Positions 35,125 to 46,307 of a stretch of 64,000 nucleotides of DNA are shown here, piece by piece (the first letter of the stretch is position 1; each line of letters opens with the position of its first letter). This DNA comes from Liolophura sinensis (lineage: Eukaryota; Mollusca; Polyplacophora; Chitonida; Chitonidae). The notes below the pieces were generated by a model that searched no databases, was not told where the DNA came from, and was given only the letters and a program-made list of their open reading frames with translations. The translations under genes were made by a program, and so were the position numbers. The stretch lies in NCBI RefSeq assembly GCF_032854445.1, contig NC_088307.1, positions 19,544,017 through 19,608,016 of the forward strand. The letters run 5' to 3'.

Positions 35125-36325
35125 TAGTTACGCATTTACATGATCAGTTACACCAAAGCCGTTACCAGGAAGGTACACTGACAAGATGCCTTACTTTACC
35201 AGTTACGTGTGACCATTTACCAGCTATCACACTGTCGTCGCTGCTCTGGTTTTACTCTCTATGCTGTACGTCTATCACACTGTCGTCGTTGCCCTGGTTT
35301 TATTCTCTATGCTGTACGTCTATCACACTGTCGTCGCTGTTCTGGTTTTACTCTCTATGCTGTACGTCGATCACACTGTCGTCGCTGCTCTGGTTTTACT
35401 CTCTATGCTGTACGTCTGTCACACTGTCGTCGCTGCTCTGGTTTTACTCTCCATGCTGTACGTCGATCACACTGTCGTCGCTGCTCTGGTTTTACTCTCT
35501 ATGCTGTACGTCGATCACACTGTCGTCGCTGTTCTGGTTTTACTCTCCATTCTGTACGTCTATCACACTGTCGTCGCTGCTCTGGTTTTGCTCTCTATGC
35601 TGTACGTCTATCACATTGTCGTCGCTGTTCTGGTTTTACTCTCCATTCTGTACGTCTATCACAGTGTCGTCGCTGATCTGGTTTTACTCTCCATGCTGTA
35701 CGTCTATCACACTGTCGTCGCTGCTCTGGTTTTACTCTCTATATTGTACGTCTATCACACTGTCGTCGCTGTTCTGGTTTTACTCTCCATGCTGTACGTC
35801 TATCACACTGTCGTCGCTGTTCTGGTTTTGCTCTCTATGCTGTACGTCTGTCACACTGTCGTCGCTGCTCTGGTCTTACTCTCTATGGTGTACATCTGTC
35901 ACACTGTCGTCGCTGCTCTGGTTTTACTCTCTATGCTGTACGTCTGTCACACTGTCGCCACTGCTCTGGTTTTACTCTCCATGCTGTACGTCGATCACAC
36001 TGTCGTCGCTGTTCTGGTTTTACTCTCTATGCTGTACGTGTATCACACCCTCGTCGCTGCTCTGATCTTACTCTCCATGCTGTACGTCTATCACACTGTC
36101 GTCGCTGCTCTGGTCTTACTCTCCATGCTGTACGTCTATCACACTGTCGTCGCTGTTCTAGCTTTACTCTCTATGTTGTACGTCTTTCACAGTGTCGTCG
36201 CTGCTCTGGTATTACTCTCTATGCTGTATGTCTATCACACTGTCGCCCACTGTCGCCACTGCTCTGGTTTTACTCTCAGTGCTGATGAATTTAATTATAT
36301 TTGCATGCTAAAGTATCAATGATAG
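35125..36325 (+). mobile_element. Family P element with internal 48-bp array
   Basis: The left part reads GCATTTACATGATCAGTTAC, GACAAGATGCC, CCAGTTACGTGTGACCATTT and ACCAGC, the normal P order. The TATCACACTGTC motif then starts the array. After the array the P tail resumes (GAATTTAATTATATTTGCAT and AAAGTATCA, as near 49505-49530). The array is therefore an expansion of one internal P segment. Confidence 0.85.
35225..36282. repeat. 48-bp minisatellite, about 22 copies
   Basis: The unit is TATCACACTGTCGTCGCTGC, TCTGGTTTTACTCTCTATGC, TGTACGTC. As 48 is a multiple of 3, one + frame (35261-36322) is open for 353 codons with a hydrophobic 16-residue period (SMLYVYHTVVAALVLL), and the other two + frames are open for long stretches too. 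The frame starts with a real ATG, but simultaneous openness in three frames and mixed silent and replacement variation argue against a gene. Confidence 0.97.
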
Positions 36326-36445
36326 GCTGATGTGGAAACAGTTACTGTTTTGCACACCTGTAAGGTGTTCATGTATATAGCCTTCTCATTTATACCAACA
36401 CCGTATGTCTTTCTTTAAATGGCGATCTACAGGACGTAACTCTTC

Positions 36446-36523
36446 AAATTTATTTATTTATTTCATTTGTGCTTAACGCCGTACTCAAGAATATTTTACT
36501 TATACGACGGCGGCCACGTATGA
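36446..36523 (-). mobile_element. SINE tail fragment
   Basis: TTTATTTATTTATTTCATTT, then CTTAACGCCGTACTCAAGAA and TATACGACGGCGGCCA. Only the 3' quarter of the SINE remains. Confidence 0.85.
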
Positions 36524-38239
36524 CAACTCTTAAATAGTACAAATGTAACAGGAACATGTATAGATAATTAGCCTTCACCTGGTTCATATGCATGCAATCA
36601 ACAACGCACAATTTAAAAAAAAATGTCACGTGCATTTAAAGAGAAACTTTTTAACTGAAACTGTACATGGATTCGAGTGTAGTAGCAACTTGAAAAGTTA
36701 ATACCCGAAAATACACATAAAAACTAAACCTGAACCCACGGCTGTTACAAAAATCTGCAATGTTCTGGTATATAGGCTAAAGTGCGTTTGTTCCTCCTAC
36801 AAATGACCCCATATTTGCGCATGGGTGCTGATGCGCATTTGAAAATGCTCCGTGGTTTCGTTTAGTACTGAGACAGCAGAATATCTCCCAGTCAGCATTA
36901 GAGCCCATTTGTTCACCAATAATTAAATTTGACCGCTGTCATATACAAGAGAAAAATCCTTGAGCATGGTGTTAAACAAATCAAATAAATTAATACATTT
37001 ATCTTACTTATTTTCTCGAACCCTCTCGGTATCTAAACCTTTTAATTTTCCACTTCTTCCGTCATATTTTCGATTTCCCTCTTCTCCTTGCTTACATCTC
37101 AGACCAGAAGCAATGTTGTATATATGCCCACTACCCTCACTCACTGCTCATATCGTCTGCACGCAGATGTCGGGCTCAGTCGCCATGCCGTCACCACGTC
37201 AATTCCCCCCGGCAGGGTTTTGCCGGTGACCGGAGCGAAGCGAGCATCGCCGGCGAATTACTGGCCTCCAATCAGAGTAATGAGTTTGTCGGATTGAATA
37301 TCCGGTCTGCATCTTTCCTTCCCAGAAATCTGTCTGATGCACACTTGTCGTCAGCGTCTTAGTGATCGAATAAGAGAGTAGAGGGGAGATGTAAAAGCTA
37401 AGACAAATCCCCCTGCCTCACCCAGGGGATCAGCTTGCCCGAGGGGGTTGGGATGCTGGATTAATTCATCTTCAACAACCGACGCTTACTTCCTGTTTTG
37501 TTACTGAAAACCTGTGTTTGCCGTAGCCTCAATTGCACAGATTCACCAGGTCGTCTCTCAGCAACGAAAACAGATGCCCTGTTGTAAATAGACGCCATTT
37601 TGAATACAATAAGAGATGCGTGACCATCGTATGAAAGAAATACTCCATTTGTTTAAAATACCCCTTAATACTAACGAAGAGACACTGGCGTTTACGATAA
37701 ATCTCACTACTTATTTTTTACGCATAGTCGAAAGTCTTAAAATAAGTTTTAATGATTGTTTAGCTGCTTTTTCCTTGTTTGTACTCCTACATGCATGAAG
37801 ATCGCTGGACAACAGTTGCTTTCCACCTGGACACAAAACCGGGTTGGCTCATGCCAAAGACAAAGAAAAAATGTTTCTTCTTGCTGCCGCGCTTGGCGCT
37901 AAGCACTGAGGGGTTAGAACAGGGAAACAGGACCAGTTGGCCCTGCGTCAGTATAATGTAGCTTGGTGGAGTGTCATGTCTGGTGTCTTTGTCATGATAT
38001 AATTCAGTGCAGCACTTTGGCAGCAGCACTTTGGTACCATGGACGCACCCTGTCACAGAAATGCTCAATATATATACACACCCAAGGACTCCTTTCTTTC
38101 ACATGCCTAAAAAATTGTGAAGTTGGACGTAAAACCCCAAACATATTTACATACATATCAGTAGAACATTCCACACATTTCAGAGAGTTGTCCAGTGAAT
38201 CGCCAAAGATCGGCGATTCACTCCGTTTTCTTCCATCAA
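36524..38239. other. Intergenic; small SINE scrap and GC-rich patch
   Basis: A diverged SINE tail lies at 36947-36992 (CCTTGAGCATGGTGTTAAAC). A GC-rich patch near 37195-37260 includes the hairpin CCGGCAGGGTTTTGCCGG. No exon is supported. Confidence 0.45.
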
Positions 38240-38318
38240 TAAAACCTGTAGCCGTCGTATAAGTGAACAAAAAACTGTGTGCGAAGTTGAACGACAATCA
38301 AACAAATAAATAAATATG
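38240..38318 (+). mobile_element. SINE tail fragment, diverged
   Basis: GCCGTCGTATAAGTGAA, then an altered tail ending ACAATCAAACAAATAAATAA. Confidence 0.7.
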
Positions 38319-38899
38319 CTATAGGGAAAGTATACCGGATGTAATGCGCTTGGTGAAAACATGAATCCCGAACTCAAATGTCGGATATTTACTCTCAAAA
38401 TCTTAGCTTCGTGACGCGATCCCTGCACGGAGATCAGAAGGTGCGTGAATTAGCTTGGGTCAATCGCCCGACTAACCTATAGCCTCGGCGCGCCAGACGG
38501 ACTTTTTTTCATGCCCATAACTCTCCTAGCATGTCCATGTCTCCCACACAAGGCCACTGGCTGTTTCAACCCACATAATCAAACTCGCCAGTCTGTCTTC
38601 TTGAAGAAAGTGGACTCCACTCCGTTACTTTGATTAAAGATTTGTGTCGTATTCAACAGTAAATCTTCGGTTTATTTGCCAACCGGGACTACATTCTGTA
38701 GACAGAGCCCTTTCAGACCGGATGTGATTTAAGGAGTTCGAAAGTTACATTTACTTTTATATTATTCGAGTCACCGTACCACAAGCTCGCTCATGATAAA
38801 TGCCACAGTAAATTCTTTAACACGAAATGCAAGGCTAAGCATTTTTTATTTATTTATTTATTTCATATTTCATTATTTATTTCGATTATCGACAAATAT
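38319..38899. other. Intergenic, nothing recognised
   Basis: A TTTA-rich run near 38846-38882 is the only feature. Confidence 0.5.
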
Positions 38900-39120
38900 A
38901 TTAGCATTGTACACGATTCGGATGTATACTGATTTCATTCATTCCCCCAAGACATTCCTTACGTCTTTCTAACATCATTGAAAACTGCTGAGCCCTTCTC
39001 TGCATAATTCGTTTCTTAGTTGTGCCGTGTTTTGTATTAAAACTCGTTTTGGGAATTGACCTTTGCGAGATTATTGAGATTTGCGAGATTATTGACATGG
39101 AACGGCTGGTATAGGAATGC
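38900..39120 (+). repeat. Dispersed repeat family B copy
   Basis: CATTCATTCCCCCAAGACAT, CTTACGTCTTTCTAACATCA, AACTCGTTTTGGGAATTGAC and CATGGAACGGCTGGTATAGG. The segment TTGCGAGATTATTGA is doubled here. Confidence 0.8.
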
Positions 39121-39330
39121 CTATTCGGCCGGCTAGACAGATGACTTACCCCTAGTCAAGTCAGCCTGGAACCCGAGTGGACATTGCTCGGGGTAATAAT
39201 TGAATGTAACGCCACGTACGCCAACGTCTGAATTTGTCTATTATGTGTACCTTAATTTGATGATGTGATATTTCAGTTGTGTACTGTTGTATGAGAGGTA
39301 AAATGGCATCAGGTGCAGGGGTTTATACAT

Positions 39331-39500
39331 TGGTACAGCATACGGTACAGTGATTTGTACAGTGGTACAGTGGTACAGGCATACGGTACAGTGATTTGGT
39401 ACAGTGGTACAGCATATACAGTGATACAGTGATTATACAGTGGTAAAGCATATGGTACAGTGATTTCTACAGTGGTTACAGCATATGGTACAGTAATGGT
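39331..39500. repeat. Irregular ~32-bp tandem repeat, about 5 copies
   Basis: Built from GGTACAG words: TGGTACAGCATACGGTACAG, then TGATTTGTACAG. Units vary by internal gains of GGTACAGT. Confidence 0.88.
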
Positions 39501-40213
39501 GAATGTACAGGTATTACGAGAATGTATGTGACTCGAGGACTAAATTAATATGTTTATTGCCAGGGAGGCTTATGAACTGTAGGCCTATTTGTAATTAAAT
39601 CTTCTATTTATATCAAGCATGAAAAACAACACGCCATTGCTTTAACGTTAACCCGTTTTGTTGACATGTAAGCCGTAGTTTTTGTCTGCAACATTCACAA
39701 GAGGAAAAAATCGACCTATTGGAACATTGATGTGTGGAGCAAGTACTTCTGCACTTAAGGAGACCGAATTCTTGTCACTTCAAAAAAAAAAAAAGTTGAA
39801 TCGCCCCCTGGCGGAAATTTTGAAGCGCTTTCTTGTGTCCGGCAACCAGATCCGTGAAGACGGGAACACGAGTAGGCCATTAAGGGATTGCTGGCAAACC
39901 TTCTGTAACGCCGGGTCTGTCTTACGTAACGCAGACCGTGTCAGAAGCGACTGGGTAAACCAGCGCCCTCTATGCAGACGCCCGGCACAACTGATCATCT
40001 CTATCCAGTTTGCTCATGCGCAGAAGGGGACAGGAGTTTACGAAATAAACCATCATGTTTATGCATGGAAAGAAGAAAAACACAATATGGAGCTGTACTG
40101 TGATAGGCTAATGCAAAGCTGTACGACGTCTTGTTTTGATGTAAATGTTCCTTAAATTTTTAACCCATTTCTGCTTAGGGTATGTGCATTAGGGGGCGTC
40201 AAAAGTGTTACAA
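39501..40213. other. Intergenic; 157-codon frame judged accidental
   Basis: The + frame 39682-40155 passes through a poly-A run (near 39781) and has no recognisable domain. Confidence 0.4.
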
Positions 40214-40360
40214 GTTAAGCATTTACATATACAGTTGAAATGAAACACTAACTGTTGTAAACTGACCAGAGGCCAGATTTCGTCGGTTACGCGTGACCAT
40301 GCATTTGCCAAATATCAAATTGTAGTCGCTGCTCTCGGTGAACTCTCCATTGAGTAGCCT
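40214..40360 (+). repeat. Family P fragment
   Basis: TTAAGCATTTACATATACAG, CCAGAGGCCAGATTTCGTCG, GGTTACGCGTGACCATG and TTGTAGTCGCTGCTCTCGG mark the P order. It lies about 0.4 kb before another copy in the same orientation. Confidence 0.75.
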
Positions 40361-40734
40361 GCCGGGCTGTTGTAAACCACGTGGGGTGTGGGTTGTAAAT
40401 ATGGACAAAACAATGAGCTGTTGGCGAAGAAAGTATGAATCTGTAAAGCCTTGATAGGTATTATTCCATATCTCAAGCTGCATAATAATAATGACAATCA
40501 TCTGCGCAGAATCAAATCTTTAACGCATGCGTGCGCAATCTTTAGTTCAATCCAAGCAGGCCTTCCATAATGGACTATTTGTTATCATGTTTCTATTGCA
40601 TTCCACACTGCTCTCTTGTCGCCAGGATTCGATACACGGAATCGATGCGCGCTGGTCGCTTATGCTCGACACTCAGACTTGCAGATTCACTGAGACGCAC
40701 TGAAATTACCCTTCAGGTAAATGGACACGTTATC

Positions 40735-41155
40735 GTTGGGTGAACCTCCACCTGCTGGATCGATAGTCCAGTGTGTAACACGAACTATAATGGCTCTTGG
40801 GACAGCTCCTGCTGTGTGGACTTATCCTGCTGTCTTCTCATCACTTGTACTGGTATTTTTTCTGTATCTCACGTTTACTGAGCGCACCAGGTACATTAAA
40901 TGTGATGACAGCAAAGCATTTGAGTGATTCTACACCAGTGACGTCTAATAAATTGCACTTAATATCACTGGATTTTTCTCCTAATTCTGCTTAAACCATG
41001 GGGGCTACTATTTTTGCATTTACATGAACAGTTTGAATAAAACCCTGACTGAGGTAAATTAACAAGAGGCTGTATTTCGCCAGATATCACACTGTCGTCA
41101 CTGCTCTGGTTTTACTCTCTATTCTGCACGTCTTTAATTATATTGTTATATTATA
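40735..41155 (+). repeat. Family P copy, long
   Basis: One of the best copies for the left part: GTGATGACAGCAAAGCATTT, GATTCTACACCAGTGACGTC, TAATAAATTGCACTTAATAT, CTGCTTAAACCATGG, GCATTTACATGAACAGTTTG, GATATCACACTGTCGTCACT, GCTCTGGTTTTACTCTCTAT and TTAATTATATTG. It shares upstream blocks with 58120-58450. Confidence 0.85.
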
Positions 41156-41699
41156 AACTCTGCCATATTAGTTGTAATCCGACTACTTCCCTTTTTGTTG
41201 TAAGCCTTGCTTTTTGTCAAGCATGATACATGCTTGCCCGCAAAGTCAAATTATCGGGACCTACACTCCGGACCCAAATTCTGCACCTCACTGAAAGTTT
41301 TTTCAGCCAACTGTTTTGGGTTCATAGAAGGATCCCATCCAAAGTTGTCCCAAACGTAGCATAGTTCCTTACACACGACATACAAATTTGCCTACGATTT
41401 TGGTTCATACGCTCCACTTTAATTTGTCTATATTATATGTGTGCACGTAAAGCCTCAAGAGATGAATATTATCTGGGCCAGTTTCGTGTGGTTTTGTTAC
41501 ATGTACTAAACAATGTGATCTCGGAAATCCCATTTGTCGTTATCCAGATGTCCTCAAAATCTTACATTATTTGATTAGACAGTGAACTTCATTGTTTACA
41601 TAAGATAAAATGACACAGGTGCTTTCATAAGTTGTGACACGTGTGCATTTCAAAAATCCACATCGCGATCAAGAAAACAACGAATATGATAAATGATTT
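41156..41699. other. Intergenic; one short perfect hairpin
   Basis: CAAGCATG-ATA-CATGCTTG at 41218-41236. Otherwise nothing recognised. Confidence 0.5.
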
Positions 41700-41760
41700 A
41701 TAGCATAGAGAGAAAAACAAGAGCAGCTACGACAGTGTGATAATTGGTAAGAACTACAAA
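41700..41760 (-). repeat. Family P fragment
   Basis: TAGCATAGAGAG, AGAGCAGCTACGACAGTGTG and ATAATTGGTAAG match the P region around TATCACACTGTC in reverse. Confidence 0.6.
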
Positions 41761-41821
41761 AACAGCAACTACAGCGTCATCCTATAAACATGCTTGTTGT
41801 AGCTAAGAGCCAGAATTTAGT

Positions 41822-41935
41822 TATTTATTTGTCTATTTATTTATTTATTTATTTATTTATTGTTGTTTACGCAATACTCTGGAATATTTCACTTACACAA
41901 CAGTGGCCAGCGCTGTGGTGTGAGAAATCCACAGT
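41822..41935 (-). mobile_element. SINE 3' fragment with TTTA run
   Basis: A TTTA-rich run is followed by a diverged tail (GTTTACGCAATACTCTGGAA) and CAACAGTGGCCAGCGCTGTG. The head is missing. Confidence 0.75.
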
Positions 41936-42394
41936 TTGTGAACTGTGAGACATAGGTAGATCCACTTTGTTATGTCACAGATCACGCTTTATTCTGCAGA
42001 ATATGTTGTGTGAATCTTGTCTAAGAAGGCAATGCTATACGTTCCATCGAGTCATTAAGCTTCTTACGTATTTTTCATTAAAGCATCGACGCTAATGGGT
42101 GTGTCCAATACTGGGAAGTTTAACACGCTTAATCATAATCAGCCTGAATGAAAGAAAAAAAAACTTCAGTGATATCAGATCGATTTAATCCTCTAGGCTC
42201 CACAATGTTGCCCAGACTTTGCATAGTTTGAACGCGAACTGAATGTGTTCACAAATGCATCCACTGAGGCAGTATTTAGATACATAGAGACATGTATGCC
42301 CAGACTTAGTCGCTGTACATCTTGTCACAGTGCTTAAGCCTTAAGCTTTTCCTTTTCCTCGGAGAAGCAGAATATTTCACAAGACGACCGGAAG

Positions 42395-42480
42395 AATGAA
42401 TGAATGAATGATAATGGCTAAACGCCACATCGGCAATCTTTCAGCCATATCGTGGTGAATAACCAGAAGACAGTGATACC
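42395..42480 (-). mobile_element. Fragment resembling another SINE tail
   Basis: After a short GAATGAAT run comes GGCTAAACGCCACATCGGCA and TTTCAGCCATATCGTGGTGA, which I recall as a frequent molluscan interspersed repeat. Class uncertain. Confidence 0.4.
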
Positions 42481-42609
42481 TTAGCATTTATTGTATTTGC
42501 TATAGGCTGCTTGGGTCAGCATTATAGAGGGCGAAGGGTGAGTTTGTGGAATGGCTCCGTCCAGAAAACGCGGTTGGACCAAAGCGCTCTATCCTGAAAA
42601 AAGAAGACT

Positions 42610-42740
42610 TAAGCTAAATTTAAACGACAACAACATAACGAGTTAAACCAGAGCTTCTATGGAATGTGATAACAAATGGTAACACACAACCATTGAAATC
42701 TGACCTCTTCAATTTACTCCAGATACGGTAATATACTCAC
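42610..42740 (-). repeat. Family P copy, diverged
   Basis: GGAATGTGATAACAAATGG, TAACACACAACCATTGAAAT and CTGACCTC are recognisable; the rest has drifted. Confidence 0.55.
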
Positions 42741-42837
42741 TGTGAATGCCGTGTCTGATGCAATATTAGGCAAAAGATAATATCTATCACGAACAGCAGT
42801 ACTTGTAAAGTGCGTAAAGTTTGGTAAGATTGTTTCT

Positions 42838-43025
42838 TTGATTGATGTTTTACGCCGTACTCAAGAATATTTCATTTATACGACGGCCGCCAGTATTATG
42901 GTGGGAGGAAACCGGACAGAGCCCGGGGGAAACCCACGACCATCCGTAGGTTGCTGACATGAGCTTCTCACTGGAGAGGAAGCCAGCATGAGCTGGACTT
43001 GAACTCACAGCAATCTGGTAAGTAC
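42838..43025 (-). mobile_element. SINE, 5'-truncated, well preserved
   Basis: ATGTTTTACGCCGTACTCAA, GAGCCCGGGGGAAACCCACG, AGGAAGCCAGCATGAGCTGG and ACTTGAACTCACAGC. It stops just past the B-box, so the A-box half of the head is missing. A small deletion lies in the body near 42960. Confidence 0.9.
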
Positions 43026-43509
43026 CCCGTTATTTTATCGCCTAGACTCAAATGCAACGAAAAAATACAGATATAAATAAAGCTGCATGCATACATGACA
43101 ATGAACGAAGTTGGTCATGTCCGAAACATGGGTTCGTGGAACTCTAAAATTAGGGCAGGTCAGTTTATCTTTGGTTCATCGTTAATCCGTCTTCGGCAAA
43201 GTGCACTGGCTTTACGAGAGTCGATAGTGGATGGGATGAGCGAATAGATAACGTACCAGGCTCTAGTCTGACAGCTTACTTGTTACAGTTTACCAGTCCG
43301 CTCAATCTTACGGTCTACGGAAGACCGGATTGATCACTTCGCTCAGAAGGCTATCACGTCCACTGTTATGCATTGGAGAACCAGCCTAATAGGGTCACGT
43401 AATTAGCGATGGACGCCTGTTTGTTTTTTAGTGTAACAAAGGCTTGTTTTTTATTTGCTTGTAAATAACTCTGTAATTTCTAACGACCGCTGCATAAGTA
43501 CACAGAAAT

Positions 43510-43745
43510 ACAAAGTATAAGACATACAACAAAGGCAGTAAAACCAGAGGAACGACGACTGTCTGATAATGGTCGCAAATGGTCATGCGTAACCGGTGGA
43601 ATACATCTTCTTGCCATTGTACCTATTTGAGTTTTATTCTAACTGCTCATGTAAGAGCAAATCAGATTGACTGGAACATTCAGAGATACTATTATTTTGT
43701 TTCATGAATGTACAGATTAACACTGACTCAGACTAGATGTAACGT
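43510..43745 (-). repeat. Family P copy, unamplified reference
   Basis: In order: GGCAGTAAAACCAGAGGAAC, GACGACTGTCTGATAATGGT, CGCAAATGGTCATGCGTAAC, CGGTGGAATACATC, TTTTATTCTAACTGCTCATG. This is what the 13.8-kb array unit looks like before amplification. Confidence 0.85.
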
Positions 43746-44135
43746 ACAGAGGACTGAAATCATTTCAAAAGGCAAACGTATTCAGTGTTGTGTAGGCCAT
43801 GAAATTGGCACAATGCCGGGCATCTGTCCATTTTAGGAGAGGTTGGAATTGTCCCATGTCTTATCCCGTTTATGGGGTACATAAATCCGAATTGATCTCA
43901 AAGGCAATCTATCCATTGCTCAGGGTGCATGACCAACAAGGCTGTAAGATAGACTGGTGTCCGTTTGCCTGACCATGTGTACGAATGACAGGTTTATAGC
44001 ATGCCTACTTCAACGTTTTCCAAGTAGCACAATGTATATAAGAGAGACCAGAAGGACCTCTTCGCCAAGAAACAATAACATTCATTGCTTTGCAAACTTG
44101 AACAATGTGGGTCATCGAAAGTGATTGTGGGCCCC
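43746..44135. other. Intergenic, nothing recognised
   Basis: No gene or repeat. Confidence 0.5.
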
Positions 44136-44482
44136 CTTGTCTGAATGTTTATCTGTCCGTTTGCCCGTTCATTTGTCTGAATGTTTGTCTCTCCATTTTC
44201 TGAATGTTTGCATGTCCGCTTGCCCGTCCATTTGTCTGAATGTTTGTCTGCCCGTTTGCCCGTCCATTTGTCTGAATGTTTGTCTGCCCTTTTGCCCGTC
44301 GATTTGTCTGAATGTTTGTCTGTCGCTTTGCCCGTCCAATTGTCTGAATGTTTGTCTGTCCGTTTGCCCGTCCAATTGTCTGAATGTTTGTCTGCCCGTT
44401 TGCCCGTCCAATTGTCTGAATGTTTGTCTGCCCTTTTGCCCGTCCATTTGTCTGAATGTTTGTCTGTCCGTATGCCCGGCCA
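44136..44482. repeat. 36-bp minisatellite, about 9.6 copies
   Basis: The unit is TTTGTCTGAATGTTTGTCTG, then CCCGTTTGCCCGTCCA. Being a multiple of 3, it is open in several frames on both strands, including 44125-44589 (+) and 43994-44518 (-, 174 codons, 12-residue period DKWTGKRADKHS). Openness on both strands marks these frames as by-products of the repeat. Confidence 0.96.
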
Positions 44483-46307
44483 TATGTTTGCACGTCGTTG
44501 TACGATATACAGGTACATCTTATGAAATCATGATGAATTTGTACATTAAATGCCCTATAAACCTTCGCAAACGTTTGCATACGTTTTAAGTACCACCCAT
44601 TACATGATGCGAGTAATGCCATCTTCTAATGTTCCAAACAGCACGTTTTGCATAGCATAACATTATATGCGTCTATGAAATAACACTGTGGGAACATACA
44701 AAAACGTAATGTATTACGCTTGTAACCACCGCAAAGATAACATTGCAATTTTAGCCAATCACAGTGGATCAGTTGTTAACATTTAGCTTGTCAATTCACC
44801 CCTGATGTTTCGGTTTCGCCTTTGACTGACAGTTAATGACCGGGACCTTTTTGGTTATCCTCCAGTATAGAAGAGTAGCCACACGCAGAGGATAATGGCA
44901 TATATTTGGCTTATCGTGCGTATTTAGTTTAGGAGATAAGCTTCATTTTGTTTACTATAAAGCTATCAGTGAATGCATCACTGTATTTCCGATAATAAAA
45001 AAAATGATCTGCGGGCGTATGGCTTTGAATACGGTATGGTTTTGATGAAGACCTGGAATGTAGAAAGGACACTTCTTCAGGAATAAAAAAAAAGAACTGA
45101 AAGCTTTTGGGTTTGAGCGAAGCATTGCTATTAGTGCATGTTAGACAAATATCAGCGGACAGTTTCTTAGATTGCTACTGGAAACATGGTATGACGCGAA
45201 TTCTGAATCTATGCATTTTATTTGTTAGATGTTATTGCTATATCGCGCTTTTTGATTGACGCGGTGTTCGTATTGGGTGTCAATTCTGGTGTCAGTTACA
45301 TGATGCCTATGTGAGGCAGCGCTGTAAATATTATAGGGTTAGGATAATCTTTTAACAAGGGATATGATCCATGCTTCGTGGAAAAGCAAGTCACACCAAA
45401 ATTAAACCTGGCTATAAAGCATTGTTATTAGATTGTGTATTGTGTGCAATATGCACAATGGCAATAACGACCTTCATCAGGTTTGTAAGCTGAATTTGCG
45501 ATACGTGCTGCGACAATGAATCGTAATGGATTGTCATTCAATTGTGCAAAGTACTTCTGTCTCCTTAGTTTTAGGAAATCTTGATGAAATATCGTGTTTG
45601 TTGAAAGATTCCATTTGTCTTAGACAGAAGTGGGACAGTGTTTCAAGGACTTTTATCCATTCTAAATAAATAAGATATATAACCTTCGTGAAACCTCTGT
45701 GTCAGTGACATATGTTTCTTATTCTTACAGAAAATAAATAGAAAGCCAGTAACTGTTTTACCTACTTTTTAAAGAAGCAATGTGGGTAGGTTTATAGCAT
45801 CCCATATTGGGCTTTGTGAAACGATATCTGCTGACAGATTAAATTCGCCTTTCGCATATAAGCACGACATTGTACATCGAAGCCTCGAAACCACGCCATC
45901 TACATGACATTATCAATATGCAGTGCAAAATGTAGTATGTTCAGCGCATGAAGTGCTATCACTATTAAGCAAGCACTTTGTGGGTAAAAAGGGTAAATTA
46001 GCCTGCATTGCGAGCAGGATATTTAATTCAGCAACACTCCAACGGATTCATATTTTTTCTAGTATCCAATTGATCATTGATATATTTTTAGGTCTGTGTT
46101 TCCAAGCACGCATCCTTTGGAAGCCTTTTACCCGGAGTAGGTCATGAATCGAAGTGAGTTCTGTAAATTAATAGATGTATTAGCATGTCAGCGGTCATTA
46201 TGAATTAATAATCCTAATGGGTAACAGTTCCTCTGCGCCTGTGGACAACGACATTTTCACAAATCTACCTTCCATTAATCCCGTCTGAGGACGAAGCCCA
46301 GTTAGCT
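44483..46307. other. Intergenic, nothing recognised
   Basis: AT-rich, without exon-like segment or repeat. Confidence 0.5.

Noticed and set aside
39682-40155. 157-codon plus-strand frame
   Set aside because: Runs through a poly-A tract; no domain, and the start is not ATG in good context.
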